NCBI GenBank assembly: GCA_903959115.1
Contig: CAJBVU010000342.1
Span: 1 to 5,553, forward strand
DNA from: an uncultured Bacteroidota bacterium
GTDB lineage: Bacteria; Bacteroidota; Bacteroidia; NS11-12g; UBA955
Length of the DNA stretch: 5,553 bases
Direction of reading: 5' to 3'
Positions 1-5,553 of the stretch are shown here, in pieces. The translations under genes were made by a program, and so were the position numbers. Position 1 is the first letter of the stretch; the number at the start of each line of letters is the position of its first letter. The notes below the pieces were generated by a model. The model searched no databases and was not told the DNA's origin. It saw nothing but the letters and a program-made list of their open reading frames with translations.

Positions 1-1
1 A

Positions 2-1189
2 AATATAAAGTTATTCAAAGGTGTGCTCAACGTAACCCCATCAGCTAACTACCAAGAGAAATGGCTATTTAAAGCAAATACTAAATCCATTGATCCATTA
101 ACAAAGCAATTAGTATCAAAAGATACTAGTGGATTTTTTAGATTAAATAATTATAGTTTTTCTACCGGCTTAAGTACCAACATTTATGGCACTTTCACGA
201 ATTTAGACTTGGGCAAAGTTAGATCCATTAGGCACACAATAACTCCCAATGTAAACTTCAATTATCGTCCAGAAATTAACGGGTATGAAAGGGGCTGGAA
301 TCGGACTTACATCGACACATTTGGCAAGAATATTGGCTATAGTTTGTTCGAAAAATATGGTGGTTCTGACTATGTGCAACGCAAAGGCGGAGCGATAGGA
401 TTCTCACTTAGCAACAACCTACAAGCTAAAAAAGTGATAGGTAAAGACACCACAGGAAAAGAGAAGTTGGAAAAGGCGAATCTAGTCGACCAATTCATGA
501 TAAGTGGAAACTACGATCTTGCTGCGGACAGTTTGCAATGGAGCGACATCAACCTTGGATTTAACACCGTAATTGCAAAACAGATACGGATTGGAATCAA
601 CTCTGGCCTTAGCCCCTACTCATATGTAAATGGAAGCAAAATCAATACATTTTCGGCAGCCAATGGCGGGCCATTATTGCGATATCGCGGGGTAGATTTG
701 AGTATCAATTCAAGGATAACACCGGAATTATTTGGCGGAAAAAAATCGACAGAAAATGTATCATCTAAACTCACGAATCCACTAAAAACGGATGAAGCCG
801 AATTGAGAATGGTACAATCTCAACCATGGAATTATTTTGATTTTAGTATTCCATGGTCGATGAATCTCACCTATAATGTTGGCTACAATAACGAAATCGC
901 AATTACCAACAATAAACTAACGAATCACAGGATTTCCATCAACGGCGACATCAGTATCACCCAGGAATGGAAGATTGCCTACAGTACGGGTTATGATTTA
1001 AAAAGAAATATGATGGCCGGAAGCGAATTTTCGGTAGTCCGAAACCTTCACTGCTGGCAATTGGAATTCAAATGGATCCCCAGCGGATATGCTAAAATGT
1101 GGCTATTCACGTTGCGACCCAAGAGCCCATTATTACAAGATTTAAAGTTGAACAAAAAGGTATTTAGCAATCCCGTATTGTTTCAATAA
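2..1189 (+). CDS. lptD: LPS assembly outer-membrane protein LptD, C-terminal part (5' end outside window)
   Basis: LptD is the outer-membrane beta-barrel that, with LptE, inserts lipopolysaccharide into the outer leaflet. The reading frame is open from base 2, reading KLFKGVLNVTPSANYQEKW. The GTG at 23 is therefore only an internal valine codon and the real start is upstream of the window. About 395 residues are visible, roughly the C-terminal half of the 800-900 residues I recall for Bacteroidota LptD. Counting from codon 23, recognisable pieces are RHTITPNVNFNYRPE (about 69-83), GFSLSNNLQAKK (about 125-136), a YDLAADSLQWSDINLGF strand pair (about 164-180), and the closing block RNLHCWQLEFKWIPSG followed by LLQDLKLNKK. 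Alternating polar and hydrophobic strands run throughout, and the only visible cysteine is in that closing block. The gene ends 36 bp before the peroxiredoxin gene. I considered other large Bacteroidota barrels such as SprA, but the closing block fits the LptD family. Family assignment is from memory of conserved motifs, not a search. Confidence 0.87.
   Translation, partial: NIKLFKGVLNVTPSANYQEKWLFKANTKSIDPLTKQLVSKDTSGFFRLNNYSFSTGLSTNIYGTFTNLDLGKVRSIRHTITPNVNFNYRPEINGYERGWNRTYIDTFGKNIGYSLFEKYGGSDYVQRKGGAIGFSLSNNLQAKKVIGKDTTGKEKLEKANLVDQFMISGNYDLAADSLQWSDINLGFNTVIAKQIRIGINSGLSPYSYVNGSKINTFSAANGGPLLRYRGVDLSINSRITPELFGGKKSTENVSSKLTNPLKTDEAELRMVQSQPWNYFDFSIPWSMNLTYNVGYNNEIAITNNKLTNHRISINGDISITQEWKIAYSTGYDLKRNMMAGSEFSVVRNLHCWQLEFKWIPSGYAKMWLFTLRPKSPLLQDLKLNKKVFSNPVLFQ
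823..857. repeat. 10-bp perfect inverted repeat inside lptD
   Basis: ACCATGGAAT at 823-832 is repeated as its exact reverse complement ATTCCATGGT at 848-857, separated by 15 bases. The arms encode the PWN and IPWS parts of two neighbouring barrel segments, so repeated Pro-Trp codons may explain them. An RNA hairpin is possible, but no function is evident. Confidence 0.5.
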
Positions 1190-1211
1190 ATCTATTTTTA
1201 CTTCTGATTGT

Positions 1212-1219
1212 TAACTTTG
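1212..1219 (+). promoter_or_regulatory. Candidate -7 promoter element (TAnnTTTG) before peroxiredoxin gene
   Basis: TAACTTTG is a perfect match to the Bacteroidota primary-sigma -7 consensus TAnnTTTG, and is followed by C. It ends 6 bases before the ATG at 1226, so a start site a few bases downstream would give a leaderless or nearly leaderless message. No TTG is found 17-23 bases upstream; the nearest is at 1178-1180, too far away. The -33 half is therefore missing or degenerate, and this is only a candidate promoter. Confidence 0.45.
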
Positions 1220-1225
1220 CACATT

Positions 1226-1693
1226 ATGAGCATTCAAATAGGATCAATAGCCCCCGATTTCACATTATTCAACAGTGAAAAACAAGAAGTTACTTTGTCT
1301 CAATACTTAGGCAAATCCGTAGTATTGTTGTTCTATCCCCAAGCATTTACTGGAGTTTGCACAACTGAACTTTGCGGAATTCGCGACAATATGAACGCAT
1401 ACAGTTCATTAAATGCTGAGATTCTAGCCATTTCTGTAGATTCAGTTTTCACTTTAGAAAATTGGAAAGAACAACAAGGATTTAACTTTCAAATGCTAAG
1501 CGATTTCAACAAAACTGCGAGTATTGCTTACGAAACCATTTACGAAACTTTTGCATTTGGGATGAAAGGTGTTTCAAAAAGATCTGCATTTGTTGTTGAC
1601 CCAAAAGGCGTTTTGCAATACGTTGAAATCCTAGACAACGCAGGTGAAATTCCAAACCTTGATAAAATCAAAGAGGTTTTAGCCACTTTGTAG
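1226..1693 (+). CDS. Peroxiredoxin, AhpC/TSA family (BCP/PrxQ/AhpE-like)
   Basis: This is a cytoplasmic thiol peroxidase of 155 residues that reduces hydrogen peroxide and organic hydroperoxides; no signal peptide is visible. It is a single thioredoxin-fold domain of normal length for the BCP/PrxQ group. The N-terminal IGSIAPDFTL (5-14) is the usual peroxiredoxin opening. The active site is FYPQAFTGVCTTELCGIRD (36-54): Pro38, Thr42 and peroxidatic Cys45 form the PxxxTxxC motif. Cys50 sits where E. coli BCP has its second cysteine, so an intramolecular Cys45-Cys50 disulfide is possible. Arg119 in KRSAFVVDPKG (118-128) is the likely active-site arginine. The surrounding FTGVCTTELC text resembles AhpE-type proteins, whose M. 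tuberculosis member lacks the second cysteine as I recall. The start at 1226 is chosen because MSIQIGSIAPDF is the standard N-terminus; the upstream TTG at 1208 would add six atypical residues. The reductant (thioredoxin or other) cannot be read from the sequence. Confidence 0.93.
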   Translation: MSIQIGSIAPDFTLFNSEKQEVTLSQYLGKSVVLLFYPQAFTGVCTTELCGIRDNMNAYSSLNAEILAISVDSVFTLENWKEQQGFNFQMLSDFNKTASIAYETIYETFAFGMKGVSKRSAFVVDPKGVLQYVEILDNAGEIPNLDKIKEVLATL

Positions 1694-1702
1694 ATTTAAA
1701 GT

Positions 1703-1710
1703 TAAATTTG
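1703..1710 (+). promoter_or_regulatory. Candidate -7 promoter element (TAnnTTTG) before FGE-fold gene
   Basis: TAAATTTG matches TAnnTTTG perfectly and ends 4 bases before the ATG at 1715. It lies in the 21-bp gap after the peroxiredoxin stop. The only nearby TTG (1688-1690) is 12 bases upstream, too close to be a normal -33 partner. In an AT-rich spacer this could be chance, but the same arrangement occurs before the previous gene. Confidence 0.35.
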
Positions 1711-1711
1711 A

Positions 1712-1731
1712 AGAATGCGAGCTCGCATTCT
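1712..1731. repeat. Perfect 20-bp palindrome over the FGE-fold gene start codon
   Basis: The half site AGAATGCGAG (1712-1721) is followed directly by its exact reverse complement CTCGCATTCT (1722-1731). In RNA it could form an 8-bp stem with an AGCU loop, placing the AUG at 1715-1717 within the stem. A T-rich run (TATTTTCCTTTTTC) starts at its last base, so the hairpin could also act as an attenuator or terminator for the peroxiredoxin transcript. As DNA it could be a symmetric operator. The symmetry is seen directly; any function is inference. Confidence 0.6.
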
Positions 1732-2995
1732 ATTTTCCTTTTTCATTTTCCTCATTGGCGGCAATCTTTGGGCGCAACGCACTGCGCATCCGGAGTTTTT
1801 GATGAAATATTATTTCACCGCCAATGAGCCGATTAAGCAAAGTGTAACGCCTAGTGCATCTATTTGGAATCACTCTTCGATGCGTTTTTTTAATTTTCGA
1901 TGCTTTCCGAGTCCAAAATTCGCGATCAATGGAAATGAAACTGCGATGCCCTATTTGGAATATAAGTCCAGCCCGCAGTTGGGGTTCGACACTATTCTAC
2001 CCATCGAGGAGCGCCTAGCATGCGGCCCATTCATGTCTGCCAGCAACGAAATTACCAACATCGAATACAAAGAATTTTTGATGGATTCGGCATGGATGAA
2101 ATTGAACGGCTATCGCATCGGACAGTTGTATCCGGATACACTAGTTTGGAAAGACATCCCTGCAACCGCAGAACGCAGCAGTGTAAAAAACCCATTCCGT
2201 AATTATTATTTCCAGTCCACGAATTTCCATGATTACCCGGTGGTGGGAATAAGTCAAATTCAAGCAAAAGCATTCTGTGCATGGCTCAAAACCAAAATAG
2301 AGCAAAATCAAAGCAAGTCACAGCAGGAATGGTTAGCGCTATTAAATCAAGAAGGATTAACCTTTGAAATCGATTTGCCAACTACCGCAGAATGGATGTA
2401 TTTATATAAACAAGCCATTGAGATGCCTTTTGAAATGCGACGGAATGGAAAAGCGACAAAGAAGAGTAAGGAAATGCCTCAACGACTTTCCGGCATCCTT
2501 TTTTCAAAACCCAATACAGGGAATGCGTTGTTAGATTTCGTATTTAACAGAAATACGACAACAGAACCTGTTGTATATCAAGGAATTTTCACCAATCGTG
2601 GCTATCAAATTTCAGAAATCGAAAATGCCAATTTGAGTCGTCCAATGCCCGTAAATGCCTTACCACCGAAATTCTACGGACAGATTTCGCATTTATTAGG
2701 GAACGTATCGGAATGGACATCGACATCGGCGTATGGACACCTTTATAATAGCAACACAACTATTTTAAACACCAATGGGCAACTCATTCCAAACCCTTAT
2801 CAGCAACCAAACGTATTTGATTTAAGAGGTTATTTGGTTGATGAAACCGCACTACAATCTCACTTCGCAATCAAAGGTGGATCGTGGACACAAGAGTTTC
2901 ACTATTTAGATCCGTCTGCATTGCAATTTATGCAGTCCAATCACAGCAGCAATTATTTAGGGTTTCGCCCTGTGATACGTTTTTACAAAAAATAG
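1715..2995 (+). CDS. Exported FGE/SUMF1-fold protein, GldJ/GldK-like, probably non-catalytic
   Basis: This 426-residue protein has the formylglycine-generating-enzyme (FGE-sulfatase) fold. Residues 1-20 form a signal peptide with a hydrophobic core and probable cleavage after LWA; there is no lipobox cysteine, unlike GldJ and GldK lipoproteins. FGE blocks occur in order: NEITNIEYKEFL (111-122), YPDTLVW (139-145), YPVVGISQIQAKAFCAWL (174-191), LPTTAEW (221-227), LLGNVSEW (327-334), GGSW (388-391) and YLGFRPVIRF (414-423). The YPDTLVW stretch and NPFRNYYF (159-166) resemble Bacteroidota GldJ/GldK. In true FGE the segment after GGS carries two copper-binding cysteines; here it reads WTQEFHYLDPSAL with none, so sulfatase activation is unlikely and a structural or binding role is more plausible. 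An in-frame TGA at 1709-1711 precedes the ATG, which fixes the start. The gene follows the peroxiredoxin gene by 21 bp, but I see no functional link. No other gliding or type IX secretion gene is in view, so a Gld symbol is not justified. Confidence 0.85.
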   Translation: MRARILFSFFIFLIGGNLWAQRTAHPEFLMKYYFTANEPIKQSVTPSASIWNHSSMRFFNFRCFPSPKFAINGNETAMPYLEYKSSPQLGFDTILPIEERLACGPFMSASNEITNIEYKEFLMDSAWMKLNGYRIGQLYPDTLVWKDIPATAERSSVKNPFRNYYFQSTNFHDYPVVGISQIQAKAFCAWLKTKIEQNQSKSQQEWLALLNQEGLTFEIDLPTTAEWMYLYKQAIEMPFEMRRNGKATKKSKEMPQRLSGILFSKPNTGNALLDFVFNRNTTTEPVVYQGIFTNRGYQISEIENANLSRPMPVNALPPKFYGQISHLLGNVSEWTSTSAYGHLYNSNTTILNTNGQLIPNPYQQPNVFDLRGYLVDETALQSHFAIKGGSWTQEFHYLDPSALQFMQSNHSSNYLGFRPVIRFYKK

Positions 2996-3011
2996 TTCAC
3001 AAATCGTCAAT

Positions 3012-3039
3012 TTGACACTTTTTCGTAATTGTATAATTG
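3012..3039 (+). promoter_or_regulatory. Candidate Bacteroidota promoter for the SusC-family gene
   Basis: TTG at 3012-3014 (within TTTGACA), a 17-base spacer, and TATAATTG at 3032-3039 match the Bacteroidota pattern TTG-N17-23-TAnnTTTG with one mismatch in the -7 box. Transcription would begin near 3043-3047, giving a leader of about 40 bases before the ATG at 3088. The 12 bases before that ATG show no Shine-Dalgarno sequence, as is common in this phylum. The TTG is part of an 11-bp palindrome, GTCAATTTGAC (3006-3016), a possible regulator site. Confidence 0.5.
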
Positions 3040-3045
3040 ACACTT
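3012..3045. repeat. Direct repeat TTGACACTT, 25 bp apart, in the SusC promoter region
   Basis: TTGACACTT occurs at 3012-3020 and again at 3037-3045. The second copy is followed, 19 bases after its TTG, by TTATATTG (3059-3066), a weaker -7-like box with two mismatches. The pair could be two tandem promoters or two copies of a regulator-binding site. Both copies lie in the 92-bp gap between the FGE-fold gene and the transporter gene. Confidence 0.5.
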
Positions 3046-3087
3046 CTTTATTTTTTAATTATATTGCCGACCTATTTTAATTAGCCT

Positions 3088-5523
3088 ATGTATTCAATTA
3101 TACAAAACCAAAAAAAGCCAGCCCTCATATTAATTGCCTTTTGGGCTTCATTATCGGCTTTTGCCCAAACAGGTTCTACCCCCAAAGTCACTCCCGAAGA
3201 CACTAGTATTTCAAGCGTTGGCGATGTGGTAATTGTGGGTTACGGGAGACAAAGTCGTAGAAATTTGGTGGGTTCAATCTCAACCGTTAGCGGAAAAGAC
3301 ATTACCGACATGCCTGCGCCATCATTTGAAGCCGCATTGCAGGGTAAGGCAGCTGGTGTACAAGTAATTGTAGGCAGTGGTATGGCTGGATCAGCATCCT
3401 TGATCCGTATTCGTGGCGCTTCTTCAATTTCTGCGGCTGGAGATCCATTGTATGTGATTGATGGAATTCCAATTTCACAAGATTATTTCATGAATCGTGC
3501 AAACGGATCAAACTATGGTGCTGGATTCAATAACAACCCTTTAGCGAGTATCAATCCAGATGATATTGAAAATATAGAAATTCTTAAAGACGCAGCGGCA
3601 ACGAGCATTTACGGCTCACGCGGCGCCAATGGAGTCATATTAATCACCACCAAGCGCGCTAAGAAAAAAGGACTAAAATTTGATGTCAGTGCACGTTGGA
3701 GCAGTTCTAGTCCAACAAAAAAACCTGATTTTGTTAATGCCGACCAATGGTTACAATTGTATCAAGAAGCTTGGCAAAACGATGGCAGAACGGGCACCCC
3801 AGATTTGAGTGCTAGCGGAATCCGAATGTCTTGGGCGCAAGCAAACGACCCAAAAAATCATACAAACTGGATCGACCAAGTAATTGGTAATGGCTTCAAG
3901 CAGAATTACAACTTATCGGCGAATTACATGGGGAAGAATTTCGCATTAAAAGGCATCCTTTCTATGGACGACAATGGTAGTTTTATCATTGGCAACAAAT
4001 ACAATAGGGTTTCTGAGAGAGTAAATATGGATTTCAGACCGATGAAAGGTTTAAACATTCAGGTTTCTCAATCTTTAAGTAGAGGTACTAACACCCGCGT
4101 TGATGCAGCTTGGGCTGGCGGATTGGGCAGCGCGATGAGCACAATGCTTCCGATATACCCATTGGAACAACTGTACGATAGTGCGAGTAAATCTTATATC
4201 ACACCCGTAGGACTCCAAACCATACGTAACCTTAAAAATTGGAGAACTGTTGAATTGCGTTCTATCAACAACGCAAGCGTAAGCTATGAAGTCAACAAGA
4301 ACATCCACTTAAACTACAGCACCAGCGTTGACTACATGGACTACAATGAACATCTGTATGAACCTGCTGCGTTAATTAAATTATACAATAGCAACTACAA
4401 ACAGAACGGCGCTGCAAAGTGGTTCCCTAGCTGGACGATGAATAGAAACAAGTTCTTTACTGCACAATACGAAAAGCAGTTGAGCCCCAATCACAATATT
4501 AGCTTCATGGGTGGAACAGAATCACAGCACAGCATCACACACAGCAAGTACGTTGAGAATTTTGATGCAACTGGACCTATCGACCAAGTAGCCATACCCG
4601 ATACAGCAAAAATCGCCAATAGCAAAACCCCTTACGAATGGGCTTTCATTAGTTATTTTGGTCGATTCAACTACAGTTTCAAGAACAAACTTAATTTCCA
4701 AATCACCAGTCGTTGGGACGGAAGTTCTCGCTTTGGTAAGAACAACAGATACGGATTTTTTCCCGCGGCTGCCGTTGGATACATCCTCTCTGAGGAGAAA
4801 TTCATGAAACAATACAAATGGATCAACTTCATGAAACTTCGTGCCGGAATGGGTAAAAGTGGAAATGCGAACTTCGACAACTATGCACGTTGGGGTACGA
4901 TCACACCATCTGGGAATTTACCAAATTACAATGGCCAGCCTCAAATGGCACCTGCCCGTTTGGAAAACCCCAATTTGCGTTGGGAAAGCACCGTAAACTT
5001 TGATGCCGGCGTGGAAATGGCTTTCCTTAAAGGAAGAATCAGCACCGAGATCACTTATTATAGCAAAGTGACAAGCGATGTTATTATGAATGTTTCAATT
5101 CCAGTATCTACAGGTTTTGGTAGCTTTTACGATAACGTAGGTGGCATCACAAACAAAGGATTAGAGTTCTCACTAAAAACCGTAAATATTCGCCAGAAGA
5201 ATTTCAATTGGACCACCAATTTCAGTGTTGCAAAAAACGTAAATAAGATCACTAGTATTGGCGTTTACTCCCCCGACGCAATCGGCGGAGGTACAAACGA
5301 TACCCGAGTTGTATTAAACCAACCTGTTGGTACGAACTTCTTGGTGAGATTCTCCCATATCGACAAAGCTACTGGTGCACCCGTATATTTGGATGTCAAT
5401 GGAAAAGAAACCTACAAATGGGATCCTGCAAATCGCGTAGCGGTTGGAAATGTATTGCCTAAAGCCTTCGGAAACTTGGCCAACACAATCACCTACAAAA
5501 GTTGGGAATTGAAGTCCAAGTGA
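3088..5523 (+). CDS. SusC/RagA-family TonB-dependent transporter, C-terminally truncated as read
   Basis: SusC/RagA proteins are outer-membrane barrels that, with a SusD lipoprotein lid and TonB energy, import glycans, peptides or other large nutrients. The first 26 residues are a signal peptide (cleavage after AFA). A TonB-box-like segment GDVVIVGYG (45-53) follows, then a plug domain to about residue 190. The plug holds the family blocks IRIRGASSI (106-114), LYVIDGIPI (121-129) and NPDDIENIEILKDAAATSIYG (156-176) followed by SRGANGVILITTK. The rest is barrel, ending in GNVLPKAFGNLANTITYKSWEL. Two oddities stand out. Only about 18 residues separate the signal peptide from the TonB box, so the carboxypeptidase-regulatory-like N-terminal domain common in this family is absent. 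At 811 residues, against about 1000 for typical members, it also lacks the last strands and the C-terminal barrel-assembly signal: the frame ends KSK-TGA where more barrel is expected. I see no cysteine in it. No substrate can be inferred. The family call is firm; whether the stop is real is uncertain. Confidence 0.93.
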   Translation: MYSIIQNQKKPALILIAFWASLSAFAQTGSTPKVTPEDTSISSVGDVVIVGYGRQSRRNLVGSISTVSGKDITDMPAPSFEAALQGKAAGVQVIVGSGMAGSASLIRIRGASSISAAGDPLYVIDGIPISQDYFMNRANGSNYGAGFNNNPLASINPDDIENIEILKDAAATSIYGSRGANGVILITTKRAKKKGLKFDVSARWSSSSPTKKPDFVNADQWLQLYQEAWQNDGRTGTPDLSASGIRMSWAQANDPKNHTNWIDQVIGNGFKQNYNLSANYMGKNFALKGILSMDDNGSFIIGNKYNRVSERVNMDFRPMKGLNIQVSQSLSRGTNTRVDAAWAGGLGSAMSTMLPIYPLEQLYDSASKSYITPVGLQTIRNLKNWRTVELRSINNASVSYEVNKNIHLNYSTSVDYMDYNEHLYEPAALIKLYNSNYKQNGAAKWFPSWTMNRNKFFTAQYEKQLSPNHNISFMGGTESQHSITHSKYVENFDATGPIDQVAIPDTAKIANSKTPYEWAFISYFGRFNYSFKNKLNFQITSRWDGSSRFGKNNRYGFFPAAAVGYILSEEKFMKQYKWINFMKLRAGMGKSGNANFDNYARWGTITPSGNLPNYNGQPQMAPARLENPNLRWESTVNFDAGVEMAFLKGRISTEITYYSKVTSDVIMNVSIPVSTGFGSFYDNVGGITNKGLEFSLKTVNIRQKNFNWTTNFSVAKNVNKITSIGVYSPDAIGGGTNDTRVVLNQPVGTNFLVRFSHIDKATGAPVYLDVNGKETYKWDPANRVAVGNVLPKAFGNLANTITYKSWELKSK

Positions 5524-5553
5524 ATAAGTAGTTCCTTGGTCATATATATATTT
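5524..5553. other. Short tail after the SusC stop
   Basis: These 30 bases hold no gene start, terminator hairpin or SusD-like beginning that I can see. They include a short AT dinucleotide run (CATATATATAT). If the stop at 5521 is an error, this is still SusC coding sequence: frame 5511-5552 reads EVQVNK, a stop, then FLGHIYI, faintly like the strand and G..IY motif that normally follows at this point in SusC barrels. Confidence 0.3.

Noticed and set aside
23..25. GTG at 23 as the start of the first gene
   Set aside because: The frame is open upstream to the window edge and continues LptD-like sequence (KLFKG), so this is an internal valine.
2..1189. First gene as SprA or another type IX secretion barrel
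   Set aside because: The closing LHCW...WIP...LQDLKLNKK block and the RHTITPNVNFNYRP block fit Bacteroidota LptD better, and the size fits the C-terminal half of LptD.
1208..1225. Upstream TTG start for the peroxiredoxin, adding MLTLHI
   Set aside because: The ATG at 1226 gives the standard peroxiredoxin N-terminus, and the added residues overlap the candidate promoter box.
2020..2282. Small overlapping open frames on both strands within the FGE-fold gene
   Set aside because: They lie entirely inside a well-supported gene, have no recognisable motifs, and are best explained as shadows.
1715..2995. FGE-fold gene named gldJ or gldK
   Set aside because: There is no lipobox, and no other gliding or type IX secretion gene is in view; resemblance to parts of those proteins does not justify a symbol.
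4075..4880. Three minus-strand open frames of 69-96 codons within the transporter gene
   Set aside because: They are antisense shadows of strongly coding SusC sequence; no start context or family resemblance is visible.
5521..5523. TGA at the end of the SusC frame read through as a recoded codon
   Set aside because: No selenocysteine-type or other recoding signal is visible, and the sequence after it in the same frame is not clearly SusC-like over the few bases left.
1..5553. CRISPR array, insertion sequence, tRNA, rRNA or defence system
   Set aside because: No regularly spaced repeats, transposase-like frames, terminal inverted repeats, RNA-gene signatures or known defence domains were seen on either strand.

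Overview
This window looks like chromosomal DNA from a member of the Bacteroidota. I infer this from four things: a Bacteroidota-type LptD outer-membrane protein, a SusC/RagA-type TonB-dependent transporter, copies of the phylum's TAnnTTTG -7 promoter element just upstream of genes, and starts with no clear Shine-Dalgarno sequence. Class and genus cannot be fixed from the sequence. All genes lie on the + strand.

Layout: (1) 2-1189 is the C-terminal part of LptD, the outer-membrane LPS translocon; its true start lies outside the window. (2) 1226-1693 is a small complete thiol peroxidase of the AhpC/TSA (BCP/PrxQ/AhpE-like) group. (3) 1715-2995 is a complete exported protein with a formylglycine-generating-enzyme (FGE/SUMF1) fold, closest in style to the GldJ/GldK group, and without the catalytic cysteines of true FGE. 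(4) 2996-3087 is an AT-rich promoter region with a 9-bp direct repeat. (5) 3088-5523 is a SusC/RagA-family transporter that starts normally but stops well short of a full barrel, 30 bases before the window ends.

The first three genes are closely packed (36 and 21 bp gaps) and could be cotranscribed. However, a perfect TAnnTTTG element sits 6 and 4 bases upstream of the second and third start codons, which suggests extra internal promoters giving leaderless or nearly leaderless messages. Three of the four genes encode envelope proteins (LPS insertion, an exported FGE-fold protein, nutrient uptake). The peroxidase is cytoplasmic, and no shared pathway is evident. The SusC gene appears to be a separate transcription unit; the SusD partner that normally follows would lie beyond the window.

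I see no mobile element, CRISPR array, tRNA or rRNA, and no convincing undescribed system. The most interesting local signals are a perfect 20-bp palindrome covering the start codon of the FGE-fold gene, the TAnnTTTG boxes abutting start codons, the tandem TTGACACTT repeats before the transporter, and the premature end of the transporter reading frame.
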